From: an uncultured Oscillospiraceae bacterium
GTDB taxonomy: Bacteria; Bacillota; Clostridia; Oscillospirales; Oscillospiraceae
DNA: 64,000 bases
Assembly: GCA_934591705.1 (NCBI GenBank)
Contig: CAKTPM010000006.1
Span: 22,292 to 86,291 of the forward strand
Direction: 5' to 3'
In this document: piece after piece, positions 1 to 8,736 of the stretch
Layout of the letters: each line of letters opens with the position of its first letter
Position numbering within the stretch: position 1 is the first letter of the stretch
The notes under the pieces: generated by a model
Seen by the model: the letters and a program-made list of their open reading frames with translations, nothing else
Databases searched by the model: none
Told to the model about the DNA's origin: nothing
Translations under genes and position numbers: made by a program

Positions 1-965
1 CGGAGGATGGGGCTGGGGAAGGCCGGGCAGTTCACCGCATTGGGGAAGTGCTGGGTCTCCAGGCAGACCCCCTGGGTCGGGCCGTAGAGGGCTCCCTCCT
101 TGCCCCGGCGCTCCGTGAGCCAGCCGGCGGTATAGAGCTGCATCCCCTCCAGGGAGGTGGTCATCTCCAGGGCGATGCCGGTGGCGGGGCACCAGAGCGC
201 CGCCGCCGGGGCCGGGCTCCGGTCCAGCACAAGGTTGTGGTCATAGCCCCGGCCGCCGTTGAAGGCGGCATCCCGCAGGTGCGGCCCCAGGGTGGTGGGG
301 CTGCGCAGATCCAGGGGCGTGCCCGCCACCGGCGCCAGCGTGCCCAAAGGGACATTCCCGCTGTCGGTGGGGGTGTAGTGGGCGGCGTGGAGGGTCAGCA
401 CATGGTCGTCCACCGGGCCGCTGGCGTGGCCGCCCAGGTTGAAATAGGTGTGGTTGGTGAGGTTCACCACGGTGTCCTTTTCCGCGGCGGCCCGGTAGTC
501 GATGGTGAGCCGCCCTCCCTCCAGGCGATAGGTGACCTCCGCCGTCAGTTCTCCGGGAAAGCCCTCCTCCCCGTCCGGGGAGATATAGCGGAAGGTCACG
601 GCCCGGTCGGTGCAGGTGAAGTCCCAGAGCTTTTTATGAAAGCCCTCCGTGCCGCCGTGGAGGCAGTTTTCCCCCTCGTTGGCCGTGACCCGATAGTCGC
701 TGCCGCCGATGGTGAAGCGGGCGCCGCCGATGCGGTTGGCGCAGCGGCCGATGGTGCCGCCCAGGCAGGCATCCAGCTCCCGGTAGCTCTCCAAATCGTC
801 ATAGCCCAGGCAGATGTCCACGCTGCGGCCATGCCTGTCCGGCACCCACAGGGCCCGGACGGCCGCGCCATAGGGCAGCAGCTCTATGCTGTACGGCCCG
901 TCGGAGAGGACGATGCAGGGGATCTCCCGGCCCTCCGCCGTGCCAAAGGGTTTCAGCTGATACAT
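1..965 (-). CDS. galM: Aldose 1-epimerase (mutarotase), 3' end outside window
   Basis: Interconverts the alpha and beta anomers of galactose or glucose and feeds alpha-galactose to galactokinase in the cytoplasm. The reading frame starts at the ATG at 963-965 with MYQLKPFGTAEG and stays open to the window edge, giving about 321 codons of a family that is usually 290-350 aa long, so only a short C-terminal piece can be missing. Recognisable mutarotase stretches include the early LLPYGA segment and later Asn-His-Thr-Tyr-Phe-Asn-containing sequence. It follows galE after a 3-nt gap and is the last visible gene of the galK-galT-galE-galM series. GAGGG just before the ATG serves as the ribosome-binding site inside the end of galE. 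Confidence 0.88.
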   Translation of the reverse strand, partial: MYQLKPFGTAEGREIPCIVLSDGPYSIELLPYGAAVRALWVPDRHGRSVDICLGYDDLESYRELDACLGGTIGRCANRIGGARFTIGGSDYRVTANEGENCLHGGTEGFHKKLWDFTCTDRAVTFRYISPDGEEGFPGELTAEVTYRLEGGRLTIDYRAAAEKDTVVNLTNHTYFNLGGHASGPVDDHVLTLHAAHYTPTDSGNVPLGTLAPVAGTPLDLRSPTTLGPHLRDAAFNGGRGYDHNLVLDRSPAPAAALWCPATGIALEMTTSLEGMQLYTAGWLTERRGKEGALYGPTQGVCLETQHFPNAVNCPAFPSPIL

Positions 966-968
966 CCC

Positions 969-1958
969 TCAGCCCTCATAGCCGTGAGGATGGCCGCTGT
1001 GCCAGGCCCAGGCGTCGGAGATGATCTCCTCTAAGCCCAGGACCGGCTTCCAGCCCAGGACCCGGGCTGCCTTTTGGTTGGAGGCGATGAGCACGGAGGG
1101 GTCGCCGGCCCGGCGGGGCTCCACCTGGGCCGGGATCTCCCGGCCGGTGACCCGGCGGGCGGTGTCGATGATCTCCCGGACGGAGTAGCCGTTGCCGCTG
1201 CCCAGGTTGAATACATCGCTCCTGCCGCCCCGATCCAGATACTCCAGGGCCAGCAGGTGTGCCTCCGCCAGATCCTTCACATGGATGTAGTCCCGCACGC
1301 AGGTGCCGTCCGGCGTGGGATAGTCTTCGCCGAAGATGCCGATGTGATCCCGCTGGCCCAGGGCGGCCTTCATCACCAGGGGGATGAGGTGGGACTCGGG
1401 GTCGTGATCCTCGCCGATGCCCGCCTCGGTATCGGAGCCGGCGGCATTGAAGTAGCGCAGGGCCGCATAGCGCACGCCATAGGCGCCGTCGCACCACTTG
1501 AGCATGTTCTCAATGGCCAGCTTGGTGGCGCCGTAGGGATTGGTGGGCTCGGTGCGGTCGTGCTCCTCGATGGGCTGCTTCTCCGGCTCGCCATAGGTGG
1601 CCGCCGTGGAGGAGAACACGATCTTGTCCACGCCGTGCTCCTTCATGGCCGTCAGCAGGGACACCGCGCCCTCCACATTGTTGCCATAGTATTTCAGGGG
1701 ATCCTTGACGCTCTCCCCCACCAGGGAGAAGGCGGCGAAGTTGATAACGCCGTCCACCTTGTTCTCCGTAAAGAGCCGGTCCAGGAAGGCGGCGTCCCGC
1801 AGGTCGCCCACATAGAGCTTCCGGGCGCCCTTGACGGCCTGCCAATGGCCGGTGCGCAGGTTGTCCGCCACGATGACCTCATAGCCCCGCTTCACCAGCA
1901 GCGCCACCATGTGGCTGCCGATATAGCCGGCACCGCCGGCCACCAAAATGGTTTTCAT
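969..1958 (-). CDS. galE: UDP-glucose 4-epimerase
   Basis: Interconverts UDP-galactose and UDP-glucose, the third Leloir step, using tightly bound NAD+. The 329-residue protein is an extended short-chain dehydrogenase of normal family length. The Rossmann dinucleotide motif GGAGYIGSH is at residues 8-16, the conserved SSTAATYG is at 116-123, and the catalytic Tyr-x3-Lys is Y142 and K146 in PYGATK. It sits 18 nt after galT and 3 nt before galM on the same strand, so it is almost certainly co-transcribed with them. Nothing looks degenerate. Confidence 0.97.
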   Translation of the reverse strand: MKTILVAGGAGYIGSHMVALLVKRGYEVIVADNLRTGHWQAVKGARKLYVGDLRDAAFLDRLFTENKVDGVINFAAFSLVGESVKDPLKYYGNNVEGAVSLLTAMKEHGVDKIVFSSTAATYGEPEKQPIEEHDRTEPTNPYGATKLAIENMLKWCDGAYGVRYAALRYFNAAGSDTEAGIGEDHDPESHLIPLVMKAALGQRDHIGIFGEDYPTPDGTCVRDYIHVKDLAEAHLLALEYLDRGGRSDVFNLGSGNGYSVREIIDTARRVTGREIPAQVEPRRAGDPSVLIASNQKAARVLGWKPVLGLEEIISDAWAWHSGHPHGYEG

Positions 1959-1976
1959 AGTCGTATCCTCCTTGTT

Positions 1977-3461
1977 TTACACGCTTTGGATAAATCTCAT
2001 AAAGGCCTCCCGGCCCTCCGGCGTACACTTGAAGACGCCGGCGTGCTCCAGCACCGCGGCGAACACCGCGCCCACCTCCCGCCGCAGGATCTCCTCGGCG
2101 CTGTCCGCCGTGAAGGTATAGCGGGTCTTCAGCTCGTCCGCCCAATCGGCGTGCTTGCAGAGGGTCTCGTCCTGCCGCAGATCGTCGCCCCGCACCAGGG
2201 CCTGCGCCACGCCGTGCAGCTCATCCTTCAGCCGGGCCGGCAGCACGGCCAGGCCCATGACCTCGATGAGGCCGATGTTCTCCTTTTTGATGTGGTGCAG
2301 CTCCGGGTGAGGGTGGTAGACCCCCAGGGGATACTCCGCCGTGGTGATGTTGTTGCGCAGCACCAGATCCAGCTCGAACTTGCCCTCCCGCATCCGGGCG
2401 ATGGGGGTGATGGTATTGTGGGGTTCTCCCGCCGTTTCAGCAAAGACGAAGGCCGCTTCATCCGTATAGCCCCGCCAAGCGGTGAGGATGCGCTCGGCCA
2501 GATCCACCAGCCGCCGGTCATCACCGCAGCGCAGCCGCAGCACGGACATGGGCCAGCGGACGATGCCCGCCTCCACATCCCCGAAGCCCGGGAAGGAGAC
2601 GGCCCGCTCCACCGGAGCCCGCTCCATGGCGAAGGTGTAGCGCCCGCCCTGGAAGTGGTCGTGGCTGAGGATGGAGCCGCCCACGATGGGCAGATCCGCG
2701 TTGCTGCCCACAAAGTAGTGGGGGAACTGCTTGACAAAGTCCAGCAGCTTGCGGAAGGTGGCCCGGTCGATCTTCATAGGGGTGTGGCGGCCGTTGAACA
2801 CGATGCAGTGCTCATTATAGTACACATAGGGGCTGTACTGGAGGAACCAGTCCTCCCCGTTGATGGTCACGGGGATGATCCGGTGATTTTGCCGGGCGGG
2901 GTGATTGAGCCGCCCGGCATAGCCCTCGTTTTCCCGGCAGAGCTGGCACTTGGGATAGCCGCTCTGGGGTGCCGCCTTGGCGGCGGCGATGGCGCGGGGA
3001 TCCTTCTCCGGCTTAGAGAGGTTGATGGTGATATCCAGCGGGCCGTAGTCCGTGGCGGCCTGCCACTTCACATCCCGGGCAATGCGGTAGCGGCGGATAT
3101 AGTCCGTGTCCTGGCTGAAGCGGTAGAACCAGTCGGTGGCCTCCGCCGGGGACGCCTGATACCGCCGGAAAAATTCCTGTATGACCCAGGCGGGACGGGG
3201 GGTCAGCCGGCCCATGAGGGCGGTGTCGAAAAGGTCCCGGGCGGTGGTATCGTCGTGGATGAGCCCCCGGGCTGCCGCATCGTCCAGCAGGTCCCGGAGA
3301 ATGTCCTCCAGGGGCCGCTCCCGGGCCCCCTCGGGGGCCGCCCAGGTATCCCGCTTCAAGACCTCCAGCAGGGCGTTTACCGCCCAGGTGGTGTCCTCCT
3401 CCTGGATAAGACCCTGGCGCCGGGCATAGCACACCAGGTCCCAAATGGCTTGGTCGATCAT
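1977..3461 (-). CDS. galT: UDP-glucose--hexose-1-phosphate uridylyltransferase, class II
   Basis: Transfers UMP from UDP-glucose to galactose 1-phosphate, making UDP-galactose and glucose 1-phosphate. At 494 aa it matches the longer, Firmicutes-type class II enzyme rather than the roughly 350-aa Escherichia type. The segment SHDHFQGG at residues 266-273 carries the active-site His-x-His region, a YHPHPELHH segment lies at 382-390, and a Cys-x2-Cys pair (KCQLC) lies near 172-175. It is 10 nt downstream of galK and 18 nt upstream of galE on the minus strand. Start is the ATG at 3461, preceded by a GGAGG-type ribosome-binding site. Confidence 0.95.
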   Translation of the reverse strand: MIDQAIWDLVCYARRQGLIQEEDTTWAVNALLEVLKRDTWAAPEGARERPLEDILRDLLDDAAARGLIHDDTTARDLFDTALMGRLTPRPAWVIQEFFRRYQASPAEATDWFYRFSQDTDYIRRYRIARDVKWQAATDYGPLDITINLSKPEKDPRAIAAAKAAPQSGYPKCQLCRENEGYAGRLNHPARQNHRIIPVTINGEDWFLQYSPYVYYNEHCIVFNGRHTPMKIDRATFRKLLDFVKQFPHYFVGSNADLPIVGGSILSHDHFQGGRYTFAMERAPVERAVSFPGFGDVEAGIVRWPMSVLRLRCGDDRRLVDLAERILTAWRGYTDEAAFVFAETAGEPHNTITPIARMREGKFELDLVLRNNITTAEYPLGVYHPHPELHHIKKENIGLIEVMGLAVLPARLKDELHGVAQALVRGDDLRQDETLCKHADWADELKTRYTFTADSAEEILRREVGAVFAAVLEHAGVFKCTPEGREAFMRFIQSV

Positions 3462-3471
3462 AGCTGCCTCC

Positions 3472-4752
3472 TTATCCCAAACGGATGCCGCCGGCGGGGC
3501 GGATCATCACCGTGTGGCAGCGGCCCCGGCCCAGCACCGCCTCCGTTTTTTCCTTAAACTCCGCCAGCTTGTCCAGAGGCACAAAGGCCTGGGCGGTGCC
3601 GCCGAAGCCGCCGCCGTGGACCCGCACGGCCCCCCGGCCCTCCAAAATACGCTCGCACAGGGCGATGGTCACCATCAGCTCCTGGGCCTCGGTGCTGCCG
3701 GTGGGAACGATGTTCTGCAAATACATGGCAGAGGAACGGCCCGACTCCCGGACCAGGGCCAGGAAGCCCTCAAAATCCCCCTGCTCCAGGGCCTCCTTTT
3801 CCGCCCGGGCGCGGCGGTTTTCCGCATAGACATGGAAGGCGCGGTTCACCGCCCGATCCCCCGCCGCCGCTCTGACCTCCGGCAGGCGGGCCAGGAAGTC
3901 CGCCTCCGGCACCTCCCGAAGCACCGCCTTGCCGAAGAGGCGGCATACGGCGGCCAGCTCATCGGTGATGGAGCGGTATTCATCCGTGAGGCCCTCGTGG
4001 CCCGCGCCGGAATCCAGGATGCAAAGGGCGTAGCCGCAGGCGTGGAGGTCCACCTCCAGCTTCTCCACCACCGGGCGGGCGGCATCGGCAAAGTCGATGA
4101 ACACCACGCCGCCCACGGAGGAGGCGGTTTGATCCATGAGGCCGCAGGGCTTGCCGAAAAACACATTTTCCGCGTACTGGCCGATCTGGGCCAGCTCCAC
4201 CGCCGTGCAGCGCCCCTGCCAAAAGAGCTCGTTGAGCATGGTGCCCACCAGCACCTCGAAGGCGGCGGAGGAGCTCAGGCCGCTGCCCTTGGGCACGGTG
4301 GAGGTCATGTAGACATCCAGGCCCCGGCCCGCCAGGCCGCAGCCCAGCTCCTGCATCCGGGCGGCCACGCCCCGGATGAGGGCGGCGGAGGTGTTGACCT
4401 CCTCCGGCCGGGGTGTCAGCTCCCGGAGATCCACCTCCGTGAGGTCATAGCCCTGGGACAAAAGGCGGATGACGCCGCCTCCGTTGGGGGTGGCGGCGGC
4501 CAGAATGTCCAGATCCACGGCCGCTGCCAAAACGCAGCCCCGCTGGTGATCCGTGTGGTTGCCGCCCAGCTCCGTGCGGCCGGGGGCGCTGAACAGCGCC
4601 TCCGCCGGGCGGCCAAAGGTCTTTTCAAAGCCCGCCATGACCTCCCGGCAGCGGACGCGGGCCTTTTCCGCGCCCTGGGGGCCATAGAGCCGGGTGAGGG
4701 TTTCTGTAAAGGGTGCCTGCTGCAGGCAGGCCCCCAGGTCAGTATGTGTCAT
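3472..4752 (-). CDS. galK: Galactokinase
   Basis: Phosphorylates alpha-D-galactose at C1 with ATP, the committed Leloir step. GHMP-kinase family, 426 aa. The galactokinase signature GRTELGGNHTDH is at residues 58-69 and the ATP-binding glycine/serine loop PKGSGLSSSAA at 154-164. A C-terminal GGGFGGTAQAF segment matches GHMP motif 3. The frame extends upstream to 4941, but the ATG at 4752 is preferred: AAGGAGG lies at the right distance before it, and the upstream extension is Lys/Arg/Pro-rich and unlike the family. First of the four contiguous Leloir genes and downstream of a galactose-binding lipoprotein gene. Confidence 0.95.
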   Translation of the reverse strand: MTHTDLGACLQQAPFTETLTRLYGPQGAEKARVRCREVMAGFEKTFGRPAEALFSAPGRTELGGNHTDHQRGCVLAAAVDLDILAAATPNGGGVIRLLSQGYDLTEVDLRELTPRPEEVNTSAALIRGVAARMQELGCGLAGRGLDVYMTSTVPKGSGLSSSAAFEVLVGTMLNELFWQGRCTAVELAQIGQYAENVFFGKPCGLMDQTASSVGGVVFIDFADAARPVVEKLEVDLHACGYALCILDSGAGHEGLTDEYRSITDELAAVCRLFGKAVLREVPEADFLARLPEVRAAAGDRAVNRAFHVYAENRRARAEKEALEQGDFEGFLALVRESGRSSAMYLQNIVPTGSTEAQELMVTIALCERILEGRGAVRVHGGGFGGTAQAFVPLDKLAEFKEKTEAVLGRGRCHTVMIRPAGGIRLG

Positions 4753-4818
4753 CGCTTGCGCCTCCTTGAAATTTTCGGGTATCTCCAAGCCCCCGGGGGA
4801 GCTTTTTCTCGTTTTCGG

Positions 4819-4837
4819 GCGTGCCTTTATGGCACGC
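4819..4837. repeat. Short inverted repeat between binding-protein gene and galK
   Basis: GCGTGCC (4819-4825) and GGCACGC (4831-4837) form a 7-bp stem with loop TTTAT inside the 139-nt gap between the binding-protein gene (stop at 4892) and galK. There is no U-rich tail on the minus strand, so it is unlikely to stop transcription. It may act as an mRNA stability or processing hairpin separating the sensing genes from the enzyme genes. Confidence 0.5.
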
Positions 4838-4891
4838 GGTCTTGCCTCGCTTTTGGTTTCGCTTATTTCTTCTCTTTTCTCCCGGTCAGGG

Positions 4892-5911
4892 TCAGTCCGC
4901 CAAGTCCTCGGCGGTGACGGTCTCATATTGCAGCCACACATAGCACCCGTCGCTGAGGGCTATCCCCTGAGGGGTCTTGGTTCCCGCCGAAAGGGACACC
5001 GCCAGGTCCAGGATGCTCTGGGCCAGGCCCTGGGCATCGTTGCGGACGGTGCCCTTGAGGGTGCCCTCCCGGAGGGCCTCCAGGGCCGGGGGCGTGGCGT
5101 CCACTCCCACGATAAAGGGCATGGTGTTCTTGTCCAGCCCCGCCTCGGTGCAGGCGTCAATGGCCCCCAGGGCCATGTCGTCGTTGTTGGCAAAGACCAC
5201 CTCGATGCTCTCGCCATATTCCCGCAGCCACTGGCGCATGCGGATACCGGCCTGGCCCCGCTGCCAGTTGGCGGCGTCGCTGGCCAGCTTTTCCGTGCTC
5301 ACGCCGGCCTTGGCCAGGGTGGAGATGCAGTATTCCGTCCGCAGCAGGGCGTCCTGATGGCCGGGCTCGCCCTCCAGCATCACATACTGGATCACCCCGT
5401 CGCCGCTGCGGTCTATTTTTTCCCGGTGGTTCTGCCAGGCATCCAGCACCAGCTCACCCTGGAGCACGCCGGCATCTCCTGCCGGCAGGCCCACATAGAA
5501 GGCGTATTCCCAGCGGCGCAGATCCTCCTCCACCGGCTCGCGGTTGAAGAAGATCACCGGCACCCCCGCCGCCTGGGCCTTGTCGATGATGACAGCGGCA
5601 GCGGTGCGGTCCACGATGTTCACGCAGATCACATCGTACCCCCGCTCTAAAAAGTGATCCACCTGCTCATTTTGGGTGGTCTGGCTCTCCCGGCCGTCGG
5701 TGATGTACAGGTTGATCTTGCTGTTCAGCTCCTGCTCCTTTTCCAGGGCCACACGCTGCAGCTCCTTGGCCACCGTGTCGATAAAGGTGTCCTCCTGCTG
5801 ATAGAGGGCCACCCCCACCCGGAGGGTGGCCCCTGGCTCCCGCCCGGCACGGCAGGCGCAAAGGGGCAGCGCCAGCAGCAGGGCGGCCAGCAGGCACGCG
5901 AGCTTTTTCAT
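4892..5911 (-). CDS. Galactose/glucose-binding lipoprotein (second MglB-like paralogue)
   Basis: Extracellular sugar-binding lipoprotein of the periplasmic-binding-protein I family, 339 aa. A hydrophobic signal ends in the lipobox-like ALPLCAC. A calcium-loop-like segment DRSGDGVIQYV followed by GEPGHQDA closely resembles the enteric galactose/glucose-binding protein. An earlier ATG at 5935 overlaps the preceding stop, but the ATG at 5911 has GAGGAGG just upstream and gives a clean signal peptide, so it is chosen. It sits after the sensor genes and before galK, far from the mglAC transporter genes, which have their own mglB. It may hand galactose to the sensor, or serve as an alternative receptor for the same importer. 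Confidence 0.85.
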   Translation of the reverse strand: MKKLACLLAALLLALPLCACRAGREPGATLRVGVALYQQEDTFIDTVAKELQRVALEKEQELNSKINLYITDGRESQTTQNEQVDHFLERGYDVICVNIVDRTAAAVIIDKAQAAGVPVIFFNREPVEEDLRRWEYAFYVGLPAGDAGVLQGELVLDAWQNHREKIDRSGDGVIQYVMLEGEPGHQDALLRTEYCISTLAKAGVSTEKLASDAANWQRGQAGIRMRQWLREYGESIEVVFANNDDMALGAIDACTEAGLDKNTMPFIVGVDATPPALEALREGTLKGTVRNDAQGLAQSILDLAVSLSAGTKTPQGIALSDGCYVWLQYETVTAEDLAD

Positions 5912-5934
5912 TCCGTTTCCTCCTCTTGTCCCCA

Positions 5935-6882
5935 TTAGGTCACGGGGAACAGCAGCTTTTGGTTGTCGGGGTCGTACATGGTCTCCTGGCGGATCAGGGA
6001 AAAGGCCACGGCGGGGACGCCGGACCAGTCCTCATGGCGGGCGATGGCCGCCGCCTCCTCCACCGCCAGGTACCCGGCGGAAAACACATTCACCGCGGTG
6101 ATGGCCGTGACCCGGCCCTTTTCCAGGGCGGCGGCAATGCCGGAGGTGGAGCCGCAGCCATAGAGCAGGGGAAAGGAGTCGTCCGCCCGGGAGATATCCG
6201 CCATATCCGCCAAGGCCGCGGCCTCAAAGGCCACCACGGCCCCGGGGCGCTCGATGCGCAGGATATCCGCGATGGAGGTGCTGCCGGAGGTCCAGCGGTA
6301 TACCCGCACCTGGCGGCCGGCATCCTCCAAAAGGGCCTTGGCGGCCAGCAGCCGCTCATGGATGCCGTTGTCCCCGGGCAAGCTGTCCAGCAGCAGCACC
6401 GTGCCGCCGGGGGCCACGCCGTTTAATACCGCCGCGCCCAGGGCCTCGCCCAGAGCACGGTGGTCCATGGCCACGGAGCCGGCAGCCCCCCAGGCCGCCA
6501 TGTCGGTCTCCACGGTGACCAGGGCGGTTTTCCCCGCCGCCGCGGACACCGCCGGGCCCAGGATCTCCCGATCCGCCGGCAGCAGCAGGATGGCCGGGGC
6601 GCCCCCCGCCGTCTCCCGCTCCAGGAGCTGGACCTGCTGCTGGGCTACGCTGCCCTCCTCGGCAGGCGTCAAAAACCGCAGCTCCACATTCAGATCCTGG
6701 GCCGCCTGCTCCATGCCCTTGCGCATGGTGGAAACGGCCCCGGCCCCATCCCGGAGGATCACGGACATCTCCAGCAGGGGCGGCTGGCTGCGCTTTTCGC
6801 CGGGGGCGAAGGCCAGCAGCCAAAAGAGCACGCACAGCCCGATGAGGGGCAGCACCAATTGCAGCAAAACTTTTCGGCTCAA
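5935..6882 (-). CDS. Membrane-anchored sugar-binding protein, likely sensor accessory
   Basis: 315-residue protein with one N-terminal membrane segment (about residues 5-26, no lipobox cysteine) followed by a type I periplasmic-binding-protein fold: two Rossmann-like lobes, an ILLLPAD motif, a DSLPGD segment and a late INAVNVFSAGYLA-like hinge region. The start is a TTG at 6882 that overlaps the kinase stop by 4 nt, behind GGAGGGGGAG, so translation is coupled to the kinase. This resembles the tethered binding proteins that present ligand to LytS/YesM-type kinases, as in the XylFII-LytS-YesN system. That role is inferred from tethering and gene order. The ligand is probably galactose or a related sugar. 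Confidence 0.75.
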   Translation of the reverse strand: MSRKVLLQLVLPLIGLCVLFWLLAFAPGEKRSQPPLLEMSVILRDGAGAVSTMRKGMEQAAQDLNVELRFLTPAEEGSVAQQQVQLLERETAGGAPAILLLPADREILGPAVSAAAGKTALVTVETDMAAWGAAGSVAMDHRALGEALGAAVLNGVAPGGTVLLLDSLPGDNGIHERLLAAKALLEDAGRQVRVYRWTSGSTSIADILRIERPGAVVAFEAAALADMADISRADDSFPLLYGCGSTSGIAAALEKGRVTAITAVNVFSAGYLAVEEAAAIARHEDWSGVPAVAFSLIRQETMYDPDNQKLLFPVT

Positions 6883-8714
6883 AGCTCCCCCTCCTTCCGA
6901 TATTTCCGTGCCTGGGCCTCATCCAGGGCCGGCAGGCAGATGCGCACCACCGTGCCGCTGTCCGGCTCGCTGAGGATGGTCAGTCCGTAGGGCTCGCCGA
7001 AGGTGAGGCGGATGCGCTGGTGGACATTGCGAAGGCCGATGCCGGAGCCCTTGGCCTTGGGGCCGGCGGAGCCCTGGGGCTTCAAAAGCTGCTCCACCAC
7101 CTCCTGGGACATACCGGGGCCGTTGTCCTCCACCTCGATGATGACATTCTCCCCCTCCCGGAAGGCCCGGATGTGGATCTCGCCCTCCCCGTCGGCATAT
7201 TCCATGCCGTGGTAGATGGCGTTTTCCAAAATGGGCTGAATGATGAGCTTGATGGTATAGAGCTTCTCAATGCCCTCCTGGGCGGATATGTCCGCGGAGA
7301 ACTTGTTTTTATAGCGCATCATCTGAATGGTCAGGTAGTTCCGGGCGTGCTCGATCTCGTCCCCGATGGGGATGATGTTGCTGCCCTTGCTCAGGGAGAT
7401 GCGGAAGAACCGGGCCAACGCTGTCAGCATCACCACGGCCTCCTGGGTGCGGCCGTTCTCCGTCATCCACACCACGCTGTCTAAGGTGTTATACAAAAAG
7501 TGGGGGTTGATCTGGGACTGGAGCACATCCAGCTCGCTGCGGCGCTTTTCCTCCTCCTGCTGGAGGATGTCCTCCATCAGGTGCCGCATGGTGGAGACCA
7601 TGGACTGCACCGAGCGGCTCAGGTGCTCCACCTCATAGGGCCCGTCCACATCGAAGTCCACGGTCTCGGCGCCCTTTTCCAGCTCCCGCACCGCCAGGTC
7701 CAGCTTTTTCATGGGGGCGGTGATCCACTCGGAAAGCCGCAGGTTCACAAACACCAAAAGGAAGATGGAGAAGGACACCACAAACAGGGCAAAGAGCAGA
7801 AGCTGGCTGTAATTGTCCCGAAGGGTCTCCGAGGGCACCACGCCCACCAGCTTCCAGCCGGTGTAGCCCACGGTCTTTACCGTCACCTGCCGCCGGTGGG
7901 CCTGGAATACCTCCGAATAGGTGCCGTCGGAATACCCGGCGGCTTGGAGATTATTCTCCTCCTGGAGCCCGGCATAGAGCAGCTGCTGGCGAGGGTGATA
8001 GATGATCTCGCCGCTGCCGTCGATGAGGTAGAGATACCCCTGGCCGTTGGAGAAGGACACATCCTTGCAGATCTGCTCGATGCCGCTGAAGTTCATATCC
8101 ACCAAAAGCACGCCGCTTTGGATGACGCCGCCCCGGGTCAGCTCCACATGGCGGCTGAGGGACACCACCCAGCGATACCGGGAGTCCGGGTCCTCAAAGA
8201 GGTTCTGCACATGGGGGGTGGAAAAATGCAGGTTTTCAATGCGCTCCATGGCGGCGGTGAACCAGCTCTCCCGGCGGGGGGTCACGCTGTTTTTCAGCTC
8301 CGTCAGGGGCGTGGCGGAGATAAGGGCCCCCTTTTCATCGAACACCGCCAGAGACACCAGCACATCGCCGTCCTTGGCGTGGAGCAGCTCCAGGGCGTCC
8401 CGGAGCTCTCCGGCGGTGGCCTCTTGATCTAAGTCCGCGCTTTTGATGACCCGGTAATAGGCCGTGTCCGACACCCGCATCATGTTGCGCAGATAATTGT
8501 CTAAGCTCCGGTTCACCTGGGCCAGCACCCGCTGGCTGCTCTCCGCCGCCATCTCGTTGGCGGAGGCGGAAAAGCGCAGCAGCAGCGCCATCCCCAAAAA
8601 CAGCATACCCACCACCGCCACGGCGGTGAAGGCGATGGACAGGATCATCTGTATGCTGGAGCGGTGATAGCGTGTTTTCCACCGGGCGCGAAATCCGGAA
8701 GGGTTCTTTTCCAC
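6879..8714 (-). CDS. Sensor histidine kinase, YesM/LytS type
   Basis: Membrane sensor kinase of 611 aa. Transmembrane helices lie at about residues 21-48 and 304-324 and flank an extracellular domain of about 250 residues that looks like a double CACHE sensor. A HAMP linker follows at about 325-380, then a His_kinase domain with phospho-acceptor H405 in INPHFLYNTL, and a HATPase domain (N box around ENAIYHG, G box EDNGPGMS). The start is GTG at 8714 behind GAGGAG. It lies 22 nt after the response-regulator gene and overlaps the anchored binding protein. It probably senses galactose, directly or through the adjacent binding proteins. Confidence 0.93.
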   Translation of the reverse strand: MEKNPSGFRARWKTRYHRSSIQMILSIAFTAVAVVGMLFLGMALLLRFSASANEMAAESSQRVLAQVNRSLDNYLRNMMRVSDTAYYRVIKSADLDQEATAGELRDALELLHAKDGDVLVSLAVFDEKGALISATPLTELKNSVTPRRESWFTAAMERIENLHFSTPHVQNLFEDPDSRYRWVVSLSRHVELTRGGVIQSGVLLVDMNFSGIEQICKDVSFSNGQGYLYLIDGSGEIIYHPRQQLLYAGLQEENNLQAAGYSDGTYSEVFQAHRRQVTVKTVGYTGWKLVGVVPSETLRDNYSQLLLFALFVVSFSIFLLVFVNLRLSEWITAPMKKLDLAVRELEKGAETVDFDVDGPYEVEHLSRSVQSMVSTMRHLMEDILQQEEEKRRSELDVLQSQINPHFLYNTLDSVVWMTENGRTQEAVVMLTALARFFRISLSKGSNIIPIGDEIEHARNYLTIQMMRYKNKFSADISAQEGIEKLYTIKLIIQPILENAIYHGMEYADGEGEIHIRAFREGENVIIEVEDNGPGMSQEVVEQLLKPQGSAGPKAKGSGIGLRNVHQRIRLTFGEPYGLTILSEPDSGTVVRICLPALDEAQARKYRKEGEL

Positions 8715-8736
8715 AGGCGGCTCCTCTCTGCTGGCT

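Noticed and set aside
4753..4941. N-terminal extension of galactokinase by about 63 codons
   Set aside because: The added residues are Lys/Arg/Pro-rich and unlike galactokinases, and a good AAGGAGG precedes the internal ATG at 4752.
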